Of a stretch of DNA of 64,000 nucleotides, positions 23,005 through 32,963 are shown one piece after another. This stretch comes from Drechmeria coniospora (taxonomy: Eukaryota; Ascomycota; Sordariomycetes; Hypocreales; Ophiocordycipitaceae): the NCBI RefSeq assembly GCF_001625195.1, contig NC_054390.1, positions 1,054,001-1,118,000 on the forward strand, read 5' to 3'. Under the pieces are notes generated by a model. It saw only the letters and a program-made list of their open reading frames with translations, had not been told where the DNA came from and did not search any database. Position numbers and translations under genes: made by a program. Each line of letters opens with the position of its first letter. Within the stretch, counting starts at the first letter, position 1.

Positions 23005-24108
23005 ATGAAGCCTATTTCTATCACCTACGGTACTATCATCGCGCTCGCCAGCAGCGGCGCGCTCGCCAGCATCGTCGACAAGCGCGACGCTGCCATCATC
23101 AGCAACGTTCTGAACGAGGTCAAGGCGGCCATTTCAGGCGTCCAGACCTCGTTGAAGTCGTTCAACGGAGACCTGACGACGCTCGAGGCGCCAAACACGA
23201 AGCTTGAGACTTGCATGACTGACGGCACGACATCTGTGACCAACATGAAAGAAGGAGTGACAATTGCCGAGGCCATCAGCCTCCAGGGTCTTACCAGTAG
23301 CCTCGAGACTGAGGGAAAGGCACTGGTAGCGGCTATGGTTGAGAAGAGGAGTGCGATCGAGGCCGCTGGTGGCTGCGACGGCGTCCGCAAATCGCTCGCG
23401 ACCATGACCGCCAATTCAGACGCGCTTACCAAGGCAATCGTCAGCAAGATTCCAGAGGAGGCCCAGGCCATTGCCCAGAAGCAATCGTCCGGCTTGAAGA
23501 CGATCATGGAGCAAACGGCCGCCGAATTTACCGAGGACAAATGCCATAGCAAGACCCCAGCAGCTTCCGAATCGCCCTCCGAATCCGAGAGCACACAAGC
23601 TATCGATGCCGAGGAGGCCGCTGTCCCCGTCGTCCCCGTCCAGGCCGCGGCTCCGGAGTCGGCCCCCGCTACGGTCTCGGAAGAAACCAATTCCGTTGTC
23701 AACGAGGAAGATGCTGCCAAGGCATCCTCGCAAGAAGATGATACTTACGACACGCCGGTTAAGGTAGTTGATCCTAACCCTCCAGTGCCAGGAAGTGTTG
23801 GTGGCACGACACCGCCGCCACCATCAGTTGGATACGGTGGTCCTGACGGTCCGTTGGGTCCTAAGGGTCCGTTGGGTCCTGACGGTCCCTTCGGTCCTGG
23901 CGGTCCCCCTCGGCCCCGCGGTCCCCATGGCCCCCGCGGTCGTCACGGTCCCCGTGGTCGTCGCGGTGGCAGGGGTCGTCGCGGTGGCAGGGGTCCCCGC
24001 GGTCCTCGCGGTCCTCACGGTCCTCGCGGTCCTCGCGGTCCTCGCGGTCCTCGCGGTCCCCATGGTCCTCGCGGTCCTCGCGGTCCTCGCGGTCCCCGCT
24101 ACGACTAA
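23005..24108 (+). CDS. Secreted HsbA-domain protein with collagen-like Gly-Pro-Arg tail
   Basis: One exon, 367 aa from ATG 23005 (earlier in-frame codons have no ATG with a signal peptide). Residues 1-20 are a signal peptide (MKPISITYGTIIALASSGALA). Residues about 22-185 match hydrophobic surface-binding protein A: AAIISNVLNEVKAAISGVQTS, a GDLTTLEA-type turn, AEAISLQGLTSSLETEGKAL, and ending EFTEDKC, with three Cys in all (TCMTD, GGCDG, DKC). A Ser/Glu/Pro/Val-rich linker follows (about 186-278), then about 29 Gly-X-Y triplets (279-365), mostly GPR and GPH, broken once at RPR. HsbA proteins coat hydrophobic surfaces and recruit enzymes; Gly-Pro-Arg triplets form collagen helices without hydroxyproline. 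I infer a secreted trimeric surface coat protein. Two decayed paralogues follow on the same strand. Confidence 0.85.
   Translation: MKPISITYGTIIALASSGALASIVDKRDAAIISNVLNEVKAAISGVQTSLKSFNGDLTTLEAPNTKLETCMTDGTTSVTNMKEGVTIAEAISLQGLTSSLETEGKALVAAMVEKRSAIEAAGGCDGVRKSLATMTANSDALTKAIVSKIPEEAQAIAQKQSSGLKTIMEQTAAEFTEDKCHSKTPAASESPSESESTQAIDAEEAAVPVVPVQAAAPESAPATVSEETNSVVNEEDAAKASSQEDDTYDTPVKVVDPNPPVPGSVGGTTPPPPSVGYGGPDGPLGPKGPLGPDGPFGPGGPPRPRGPHGPRGRHGPRGRRGGRGRRGGRGPRGPRGPHGPRGPRGPRGPRGPHGPRGPRGPRGPRYD
23986..24104 (+). repeat. 9-bp coding minisatellite for Gly-Pro-Arg
   Basis: Units of the type GGTCCTCGC recur head to tail at the 3' end of the HsbA-collagen gene. Unit length is a multiple of three, so copy-number changes keep frame and change tail length. 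Confidence 0.85.
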
Positions 24109-25844
24109 GGTGCAGAGCGTGCCGTGTACGTGCTGCATGATCTAATGTTTCTTTTCAGTACTCCGTAGACCGGAGGCAATCAATATTTTATAGCGTTTGT
24201 TTTTAGAAATAGAAATACTTACTTACTCTGCGATTGCATGCTTCGAATATCTCCCGTAAAGGCGCTGCTTCATACAAAGTGATAAATAGATAAGGGAGCA
24301 ATAGGACAGTCAGCCCTACTGTACATGTAAGAATAGTAAAAGTAAATGTAGAGAAGATGTATAGAATACTATTGCTATCCTGCTGCTAATAGGTTCCTGA
24401 TCTAAACCTTGCAATTCATAAGACGTTCCCCAGCGCTGCCGCTCTTGTAAGATTAGATGGCTACCCTCCAAGCTCAGTAGTACTTTCTCGCCAAAACTGC
24501 AAGAGATTCAGTCGGGGGACTTCATGACACTTGTAATACCGCAGAAAGTTTTGCCGTAGACTACGCTATTATCCGCTAGAGTTGGCGTGATATATTTCTA
24601 GCTGCAAGGAAAAGACAAAAGCTGTCCTGTTTGTAAAACAAGATGAAATCCCCAATCAGTAAAACATCGAGGCAACTTAGTACGGCTTAAGTACCAATGT
24701 AGCCATTTCGTCTAGGGAGTCGGTATGGCTGAAGTCGTGAGCACATCTAGGCAGCTGGTACTCTGTGTGACTAAAGTAGCCATTGCATCCAGACTGCTTA
24801 GTTTCACTAAATTAGTCATTGCACCTATGCAGCTAGAATAAACACCTCCTGAAAGCCGTAGCAGCCGATGCATCCTGATAGCTTTAGCAGTTATTGGGCT
24901 CGTACGATTTCAGCCTTACCATGGCTCATGATAATAGTATAGTGGCAGGAAGGAATATCCTCTGAATCCCACTAAGCCGTTTTATTTACTAGGTTGGGTA
25001 GTCGAAATAGACTAGTCCCCGATCGATTACTCTTGATTGTGCCGAATAAATTTGTACAAACATTCGGACAGGTAGCATTTTATATCCTAGCAGCCGTGTC
25101 ATGTATCAACATAAATACCAGCTTACTCTTACAATTATTGATAGGATCCTTACCTATCTGTTGCAATATATAGAGGTACAATCTGGGGTTCTTACAACGA
25201 CGACTACCTCAAAGGTCAGTAATGCCAATCCAAGTATATACTTAGCGGAAGTATATTAGTTTCTCTGAATCAGAGATGGAATAAGCACGAGAAGTTGTAA
25301 GAGAAATAATTAGATGATTGGACGAGACAGGATGCCAAAGCGTTCGACCAAAACAGTTCGGTTCAAAAAGCACCACAAAACAAATGGTATTGTAATTGTT
25401 GGCCAGTAGAAGGCAGAACAAGACATTAATATGATATTCATCTAGCTATGGGAAGGGTTAAAAGCATCTTAGATAGCTGGAAGAATATTTCCAAGCAGAA
25501 AAATCATCTAAGCAGCTTATGACTGAATAGCCATTGCATCTAGGCAAATGGTACGACTGAAATAGGCCTTCCTTCGGCGGGTAGTATGACAAATGTAGTC
25601 CAATCGCATCTAGACATCTAGTATAAACCCGACAGCTATAATAGTCGTTAAATTTTCACTTATTGAATCTACAATTTTTATGCAGGGCCTGATGAGGATA
25701 GAATAGGGGTGAGTTGACAAACGTGATCAAGTAGATAAAAAGGCGCGTCCAAACATAAATCCTTGGTCGAAATATCCTCAGCAGCACTAAGCCATTTCAT
25801 TTCCTCGTCATCCCTCTCAACATTCACTTTCTACATAGGATTGA

Positions 25845-25981
25845 GGACTCCAAATAAATTAGTCCTCGAACGGTTTCTCATGCTTGTCTCAAATGTAGTA
25901 GTGACAAATATTCCCACACCCAGTAGTAGGAGGCAGGCCAAGTCAGTTGCAGTGCCACAACTAAACGTACGCCGCCCCTAA
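25845..25981. repeat. Upstream repeat copy b (~138-bp module)
   Basis: Starts GGACTCCAAATAAATTAGTCCTCGAACGG, continues TCATGCTTGTCTCAAATGTAGTAG, AGGCAGGCCAAGTCAG and ends CGTACGCCGCCCCTA. No HsbA frame follows directly, so it may be the remains of a further lost copy. Confidence 0.65.
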
Positions 25982-26180
25982 CTGTTCACTACCGGCAACG
26001 GAGGACACAATCTCAATCGGCACTGAGTTGTCGGGATAAAATACTTGTGCTACCCTACACATGTACTAAGTATATCCTCGCGAATATCACTATTGCGATT
26101 GGAGACTTCCAACTAGTCCCATGAACGGCTACTCTTACTTATTCCAAATGAATTCACAGCATAAACTGCGCTGTACGATC

Positions 26181-26320
26181 GGTGACTCCAAATGAACTAT
26201 TCCATGAACGTTTACTCATACTTATTACTCATTTATTGGTGCAAAGCATTCCCACAAGAAGCAGTAGGAAGCAGGCCGAATCGATGAAAGTACCGCCGTT
26301 AATCGTACGCCGTCCCCAAT
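26181..26320. repeat. Upstream repeat copy c (~138-bp module)
   Basis: Starts GGTGACTCCAAATGAACTATTCCATGAACG, has ATTTATTGGTGCAAAGCATTCCCAC and AAGCAGGCCGAATCG, and ends CGTACGCCGTCCCC, in the same order as the other copies. Confidence 0.68.
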
Positions 26321-26491
26321 GTTTCAGGACACAGTATTTGTCTACACGAAGTGCTCTGTATAGAATACTTGCCGTACACGTGCATATGCTAATGAAAATC
26401 ACTGCCGTGATTGGGGACTCGGCAGAACTAGTCCCACGAACGGTTACTCATATTCTGAATGAATACGAAACGTTAAGTTACTACGATTGAT

Positions 26492-26635
26492 GGCACTGAA
26501 CAAGCCAGCCCTTGAACAGCTACTCTGGCTTATCCAAAACCAAGTACATGGAGTGAGTGATATTCTCACAGCCATAAGTAGGGAGTGGACCAAGTCCGCA
26601 GCAAGCGTCACCGTTGATCGTTCGCCGTCCTCGTT
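26492..26635. repeat. Upstream repeat copy d (~138-bp module)
   Basis: Contains CAAGCCAGCCCTTGAACAGCTACTC, AGTGGACCAAGTCCGCAGCAAGCGTCACCG and CGTTCGCCGTCCTCG. Ends about 100 bp before the TATATAAAA box at 26734 of the decayed HsbA copy. Confidence 0.65.
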
Positions 26636-26892
26636 GTTTCACCCGCATTAGGCCACATAGTGGCGGAACGGCAGGGATAGAAACAATGCTTCAGCTCTAC
26701 ATCTACCGACGAGGATGTGAATAACAATAAATGTATATAAAATACTCATATCGCACAAAATAAAATCAGCACGAAGCAACAAAGAATATTCCGCACATTG
26801 CATCATTTCCTGTCCTTGTCACATCTCATATCCCACACCATCTATATGAATATCTTCAGCCAATCAATCAGTTTTTCAGAATCCGCTTTACG

Positions 26893-27390
26893 GTGAAGCT
26901 TATTACTATTACCTACAGTACTATCCTCGCCCTCGCTAGCAGCGGCCTAGCCAGCATCGTCGACAAGCTTGACGCTGCCATCGTCGGCAACCTTCTCAAC
27001 GAGGCCAAGGCGGCCAGCTCTGCTACCTCCGACGCAGTCCCTGCCGCCCCAGTCTTCCCTATCTCAGCCCCCTCTTTGGACTCGGCTACAACTAAATATG
27101 TTGTCGAAGACGACAATTCTTCCAACGCCGCGCTGCCAGGTAGCCCTTCAACAAACTAGCCATGAGGGGTTGCTAACATGCCGCCGTCGCCACCGCCCGT
27201 CAAGTCTGATATGCAGACACCAGGAGGAGTTTCTGGCACGACGACGCCGACGCCGCCGCCGCCAGTAGTAGGTGGTGGTGCCCAGGGCCCAGGTGGACAC
27301 GGTCACAAGGGTGGCAAGGGTGGCGAAGGTGCCAGAGGTCGAAGGGGTCGCCTAAAGGTGGAAGGCGTGCTATATATATGCACATGCAGC
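26893..27390 (+). pseudogene. Decayed HsbA-collagen paralogue (start codon lost, HsbA core deleted)
   Basis: Aligned by eye with the gene at 23005. TATA block (26734) and leader (CAATCAGTTTTTCAGAATCC) are kept, but the codon at the homologous start is GTG (26893-26895) in place of ATG. The signal peptide follows (KLITITYSTILALASSGLAS) and then the first HsbA helix (IVDKLDAAIVGNLLNEAKAAS). Most of the HsbA domain is then missing: the frame jumps to the Ala/Pro/Val linker (DAVPAAPVFPISAPS) and stops at 27157-27159. A further frame from 27178 keeps PGGVSGTT, a proline run and a short Gly-rich remnant of the collagen-like tail (GPGGHGHKGGKGGEGARGRRGR). It cannot make a full product; a short secreted peptide from a non-ATG start is unlikely. 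Confidence 0.8.
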
Positions 27391-28120
27391 ATGAACGGAT
27401 GGTCTTCTATCCAGAAGCGAGCGTACGCATGTTGCTTTATTACTAAAATTTTGCTGCTGTTATATGTTACGAATACCTACTGTACAAGTGCTGTGTATAC
27501 ACCATAAAAGTGAGGAATGGATATGAAGACCAAAGAATGACTAATTGAGTTTAAGTCGAGAGACAGATTGACAGCATGTGAATGCTCCTATTCAATAGGC
27601 TCCTGTTAATACATTGTAGTAGTGATGCCAGTCAGTCTACTGTCGTTAGAAACAATAACTGCTACAGCCGTCAAGAGGCAATGACTATTCTATGTCATAC
27701 CACCTGCCTAGATACAACGTCTATTTCATTTATACTGACCTAGATGCAAGGACTACTTTAGTCCCGCCGGCTGCCAGATGCAAATATGACGAGCCGTAGA
27801 GCTGTGGAGCTGTAATTATTCTGATCCTTTTGCTAGTCAAATATGACGCTAAGTTGGATTTTCTAAACCATGCTGCCCATCCGTCAACTCTTGTCTTTGC
27901 ACCCTACTGGTCTCAAGCACTTCCGTAATGCATGTCTCGTGCAATGCTTCAACTGCATCTGGTGCCAATTTTCAAGAGTTGCTTTCCTACATTTTTCAAA
28001 CTATAGATGTACAATCTGGGCTACTCATAACAACTAGATGACCACCATCAAGATCTGCAGACCATACCATTAGTGGCCGCAAGTGATTTCCGCTTCTTCC
28101 GACTAAAACATTTACTATTA

Positions 28121-28260
28121 GGGACGCCGAACAAACCAGTCCTTGAACGGCTACTCCTGCTTGTCTCGAATTTATTGGTGCAAAACATTCTCGCCGCAGT
28201 CCAAAGTAGGCCAAGCCCACCGGAGACACCACTGTTGAATCGTACAGCATACCCGACGTT
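28121..28260. repeat. Upstream repeat copy e (~138-bp module)
   Basis: GGGACGCCGAACAAACCAGTCC, TGAACGGCTACTCCTGCTTGTC, AATTTATTGGTGCAAAACATTC, GTAGGCCAAGCCCACC and a CGTACAGCATACCCGACG end. The best preserved match to copy c. Confidence 0.68.
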
Positions 28261-28454
28261 TCACCACCAGGCAAGACGGATACGATACCAGTCAGCGCGA
28301 AGTGCTGGGAATGAAGTACTTTTGCCACCGTACATATAGATGCTAACAAGACTAACCACTATAATAAGGGCCTCCGCATATCGAGTCCTAAAATGGTCAC
28401 TCGTGCTTGTTCCGGATTCATGCCAACTTTGACTTTCAATCACTACGATTGAGT

Positions 28455-28593
28455 ACTCAGATTCGCTAGTCTTCGAACAGTTCCTTGTACTTAGCCCTGA
28501 TTAACTAGTGCAAACTTTCCTTTGGCCAGCAGTAGAGAATTGGCCAAGTTCATATTAGCAAGCACCGCATTTGATCGTACGCCATCTCCAACG
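28455..28593. repeat. Upstream repeat copy f (~138-bp module)
   Basis: ACTCAGATTCGCTAGTCTTCGAACAG, TTAACTAGTGCAAACTTTCC, GCAGTAGAGAATTGGCCAAG, CAAGCACCGCATTTGATCG and CGTACGCCATCTCC. Ends about 130 bp before the TATA box at 28725. Confidence 0.62.
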
Positions 28594-28868
28594 GTTCACG
28601 CGGGAAACCCACGTGGAAGACAAACTAGGCAATACTTGGATCCGACCTCCTAAGATTAACTCTTGGCGAGCCGGCAATGTGTCGAGTCACATAATCTATA
28701 GGCCAAGCTAAGCATAACGATAAGTATATATAGAGGACTCATACCGCACAGGATACTATTTCCAAGCAGCAAGAACAAATAGCCCATTCCTTATATTCTT
28801 CCTGTCTTGATTCCTTTCTTACATTCTATTCTGTCTTTATTGATCTCCAGCTCATTATTTGCTTCAAG

Positions 28869-29440
28869 ATGAAGCATATTACTTACGGAACCATCCTCGC
28901 CCTCGCTGGCAGTGGCGCTCTTGGTAGCATCGTCGATATGCGCGACTCTTCCCATCATTACCAGTGTTCTAAATGAGGTCAAGGCGGCCATTCTAGGGCT
29001 TGAGACGTCGATGAATTCATTTGATGGAGAGGTTGCCTCGCTCGACTCAGCTAATAACAAGCTTGAGAATGCCATTCCTACCGGCAGGAAATCTGTAGGC
29101 GGCATCAAAGGCGGCATGAAAGGAGAGCTTACAACTATTACTTCCAAGGCCTCGCCGCCAGCCAGTCCTCCTATGCAGTAGCCAGGAGGAGTTGCTGGCA
29201 CAATGGCGCCGCTGTGGGCAGTGGGTGACAGGGGCCAGCTGGACACGGTCACGGTGTCAGGGGTCGCCCGGGTTGTCAGGGTCGCCTGGGTCACCAGGGT
29301 CGCCAGGGCCGCCAAGGTCGCAACGGTTCCGAAGGTTCCAAGTGTGCCAGGGGTCCCCAGAGTTCGAGGGGTCCCCAGAGTTCGAGGGGTCCCAGACACC
29401 ACGACCAAGCCGGAGAGCGTCCTGTATTACTTGCGAAAAA
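28869..29440 (+). pseudogene. Decayed HsbA-collagen paralogue (frameshift, deletion)
   Basis: ATG 28869 is kept and starts a signal peptide almost the same as in the intact gene (MKHITYGTILALAGSGALGS). After IVDMRDS one extra base relative to the paralogue (GCGACTCTTCCC against GCGACGCTGCC, near 28945) shifts the frame to a TGA at 28974. In the next frame HsbA text resumes (LPIITSVLNEVKAAILGLETS, GEVASLDSANNKLEN) to a stop at 29181, but the later HsbA helices are missing. After 29182 the CCAGGAGGAGTTGCTGGCAC word marks the linker, and a Gly-rich remnant (SGSPGSPGSPGPP, then two GSPEFE repeats) is what is left of the collagen-like tail. Non-functional by any reading. Confidence 0.8.
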
Positions 29441-29913
29441 AAAAAGTTCAAAATCTAATATGAGAATCCACATGGATCCACATAACTTTCATTGTCCCTT
29501 GCCTCAAGTTGCTCCTCGAGCTGACGGTAGTGACTAGTGCGCGATCCACTCGGCCGATGAGCCGGGATTATTGCGTTCTCCCGACAGCATATCCGGCTCT
29601 CAACCCGCAGTCAATTTGTTCTCGTCCTCGGTCCGTGCCGCAGAACCATGGGCTGGCTGTAGTGTCCGCCCGCAAACGCCAAGTCAGCTGGTCCTCGTCT
29701 ATTTCAAGTGTATACAAGATGAGTTATAATAATGGTTTTGCTGCCTGGATTATTTAGACGGTGGTCGATATAATCCTGCACCCGCGTACATTCCACAAAG
29801 CGGCATGGTCTCAGAACCATCTCGGCTTCAAACCCCGCTCGTCTTTGTTTTTGTATTTTTACTCGATCCATGTCTCAAATCTCGACCATCTACCACCAAG
29901 TGCAGGGCGCATC
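29441..29913. other. Short spacer before the adhesin remnant
   Basis: No recognisable gene or repeat. A run of nine A (29437-29445) lies at its left edge. Confidence 0.45.
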
Positions 29914-32900
29914 ATGAATTTGACGTACTTTGCCACGCTTCTCTTACTGTACTTGTATCTAGGCTTCATTCAAGGAGGCCAGTTCGATGGCGAAGGGACT
30001 GTAGTTACTCATTATCAGCCATAGCAGCTGATATGCTCTGGGAACACAAAAGAAAAACATCATATTAGGTATTATAACAAGTATTCCCAACATGGGTAGA
30101 AGAAGTTGAAGCACAAATAGAACACCAACTACGTATCCTCACGAAGCCAAATTAACCGGGCCATATACAGCTATTACCGCCATTGTTGCTGGTGCTATTC
30201 GGTCGACCATAACATTGGATCCAACAGGCAGCTACCAAACTGGAACTGTTATTGTGATAGAGCCAAGCAGAACGCACCAGACTTATACGGGACTGTATAA
30301 AACAATAACTGTAATTGGAACAGGAACCGGTATTGTAACACTATCACTACTACAGTTACGCACTTGCGGGATCGGGACTGTTGTATTTATCGAGCCGAAA
30401 TCAACATTCACCGGCCCATGCACGACAATCAGCAGTAGCGAACAGGCTCGAGAGTATTCACTTTTACACTAGAACCAACAGGAACATTTGCTACTGGCAC
30501 AGTAGTTGTCGTGTATCCTGCATCCTTCGGCACGCTTGATACTCGGATTACGTTCGGTCCGGACGCGGCACAGCTACTACCCAACCGCACGCAGGATGTA
30601 CGGCAGTTTGTACAACAACTGTTGTAATTACTCGAATACGTCAATACATTACTGAGAGAGTAATTAGGCCAGCACCAGGCACAAGTTCAATTCTGCCACC
30701 ATCCGATTGCATTGACAATTGTCCAGTAAAGGTAATCATTACCGAAACCCTTGAGTTACAAACCGAGACTTTATATGGGCCAGTTGCTGAAACAGGTACC
30801 GTATTCCCCTCGTCTGGATGCGTTGGCTACTGCCCAATATGGATCATTGTAACCATGACTCTTACAGGGGGGTAACTGGCAGCATTGTGACAGAAACAAC
30901 GTTTGGACCTAGCCTTGGCACAAGTACTGGTATTCTAACAGCAACGACATTTGGTCCGAGCCCTGGTACTAGCACGATGCCACCGTCGTCTGGGTGTACT
31001 GCAAGCTGCACTACTACGGTTATAGTTATCGTTACTGGAGGTCTTATAACTAGTACTACATATGGTCCAACGCCTGGTACGACAACTATCCCCCCTCCAC
31101 CTGGTTGTACGGTAAACTGCATCACTACAATAATAATCACCCAAACCGGTGCAATCGTTACAGAAACGACGTTTGGTCCAAGTCCTGGCACCAGCACAAT
31201 CCCGCCGTCTTCTGGGTGTACTGCAAGCTGCAATACTACGGTTATTGCTACTGTTACTGGTGGACTTGTAACTACCACCACATACGGTCCAACACCCGGA
31301 ACTACGACTTTGTCGCCGCCTCCTGGCTGCACTGTAAACTGTGTGACTACAATTATTGTTACACAGACAGGTGGCCTAGTGACAGAAACAACCTTTGGAC
31401 CTACCCCAGGTACGAGCACAGTTCCTCCGCCGCCCGGATGCACAGCAAGCTGCACCACCACGATCGTAGTTCCTCAGACGGGCGGCATTACGACCACTAC
31501 AACCTTTGGCCCAACCCCAGGAACTACAACAATTGTACCACCTCCCGGCCGTAGCACGAATTGCATTACGAGCATAATCATTACTCGTACGGGAGGAATT
31601 GTAACGATAACTACGTCAGGACCAATGTCGGGCACCACCACAATGCCTCCGACCCAACTTGCAATGTGAACTGTACGACAACGATCATTGTCACCACTCC
31701 ACCGTTGGACACAGTAATAACTACAACTGTCACCGGTGCAATACCGGGTACTACGACCATTGCCCCGGCCTCGGATTGCACGCACCCTTGCACAACGAGC
31801 GTTATCGTCACTCGGCCGCCGGATACCGTCACTACCATTACCGTAACCAGCGGAACGGTACATACTATCACAACCATTCCGCCGCTTACCGACTGTACAC
31901 ATCCCTACACTACTACAGTCGTTGTTTCTCTGCCTGTAGATGTTGTTATTACGAGAACAACTCTTGGTCAAACGGCAACAACGTCGACTATCCTGCCCCT
32001 GACCGACTGCACTCATCCCTGCACGACGAGTGTTATTGTTGTAACCGTCCTCCCGATACCATTGTAACGTCGACAGTTTTCAGTCTTACCGCTCCCGGCA
32101 CGACAACAATTACTCCTCCATTGAACTGCACCCACCCTTGCACGACATCGGTTAATATCACCGCCACTCCTGTGCGGCCAACCGAACCAACTTTGCGGGA
32201 CAAGTCTTTCCGCGAAGCTGTTCACGGCCAACCAACCCTGACGAATGCGCCAGCACGCCCCGATGCCAAAATTCAACGCTGGGCTTGAGCATAAACTCAT
32301 ACAGCAATGTATTTGGGCCTACCGGTTTTTCATCCGGTACCGTCTCGCCGTCATACTATGTAACGCAAAATCTTCCATCTCTAGCATCCAACCACACGAT
32401 AACCATTGGCTATCCGGTCGTAGGCCAGCCCCCCGGTCTCACGGTCATCAATCCACTCTATCCTCAGTTTCCCACCGACTCATGACTACTGGGTGAACTG
32501 GACTCGTGATAGGAATGGCGTCATTGTTGATGGGGACAATTTTACCGTCGTCTACGAGGGTTACCACAAACCTCTTATTTCTGGCTCGTACCAGTTTTGT
32601 GGAAATACCGATAATGAAGTTGAATTGTTTCTGGGAAATGGCGTAGGTTTTGATTGTACCACGGGGGCAATTAATCCCGGTGTTCCTTCGGTGCTGGGGC
32701 AGTCCTCACAGAGCTACTATGGCGACAATCCACAGTGTGGCAATTTTGTTCTGTCGGCAAATATGTTCTACCCAATCCGAATCGTTGCTGGGAATTATCA
32801 CGGAGCCTCAAGCTTGACGTTTACAACCAAAGAGCCTGGGGTGTTGCGACGAGCAGCTTTCCGGGACAAGTCTTTCCACGCAACTGCGATTCCAGCTCAT

Positions 32901-32963
32901 AGGTCGCAACATGGTACCTTGCTCGGGGGAAGGCTGAATGGGCAAACAGGAGGCGGACGCTGA
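29914..32963 (+). pseudogene. Broken cell-wall adhesin: Thr-rich repeats and C-terminal GLEYA-type domain
   Basis: ATG 29914 begins a signal peptide (MNLTYFATLLLLYLYLGF) but the frame ends at 30024. Thr-rich adhesin text then runs through at least five frame segments: GPYTAITAIVAG...TGSYQTGTVIVIEPS (about 30160-30470), 111-bp repeats of the type ETTFGPSPGTSTIPPSSGC (30893-31670), DCTHPCTTSVIVT units (31700-32160), then PDECASTPRCQNSTLGLSINSY (about 32235-32485) and DYWVNWTRDRNG...NFTVVYEGYHKPLISGSYQF...MFYPIRIVAGN (32484-32830). The last part has the GLEYA adhesin pattern (ligand-binding head of yeast flocculin/Epa-like proteins). A GQVFPR-x-C word occurs both before (32191) and after (32867) this domain in frames that do not match. 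Several shifts make it a pseudogene or an error-rich stretch; introns do not solve them. Confidence 0.65.
30893..31670 (+). repeat. 111-bp tandem repeats encoding 37-residue Thr-rich units
   Basis: Homologous codons start at 30941, 31052, 31163, 31274, 31385, 31496 and 31607, exactly 111 bp apart; a shortened unit precedes at 30893. Units alternate between two kinds: TTFGPSPGTST-PPSSGCTASC and TTYGPTPGTTT-PPPGCTVNC. Each has two Cys four residues apart and ends in a TVTGG or TQTGG turn. The alternation suggests duplication of a two-unit (222-bp) block. Confidence 0.88.

Larger units (their letters stand above)
24109..26892. other. AT-rich spacer with degenerate repeats between HsbA-collagen copies
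   Basis: No intact gene. It holds a drifting ~35-bp word of the type TAGCCATTGCATCTAGGCAGCTGGTATGACTAAA (near 24700, 24780, 24815, 25530 and 25605; an inverted relative near 27690-27770) and three copies of the ~138-bp upstream module. Together with similar DNA after 27.4 kb this suggests that a unit of several kb was duplicated and has since decayed. Confidence 0.55.
27391..28868. other. AT-rich spacer with repeat copies e and f
   Basis: No gene. It carries two copies of the ~138-bp module and, at 28725-28733, the TATATATAG box with the GAGGACTCATACCGCAC word shared with the other two HsbA-collagen promoters. Confidence 0.55.

Noticed and set aside
26893..27159. Treating the second HsbA-collagen copy as a functional short secreted protein
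   Set aside because: The start codon is GTG where paralogues have ATG, and most of the HsbA domain is gone.
29800..29860. Possible tRNA (a GGCTTCAAACCCCG word resembling a B box)
   Set aside because: No matching acceptor stem or A box at the right distance could be drawn.
29914..32963. Reading the adhesin as a functional multi-intron gene
   Set aside because: Frame changes occur inside conserved repeats and domain without suitable donor/acceptor pairs that would keep the domain whole; a pseudogene or sequence errors explain it better.
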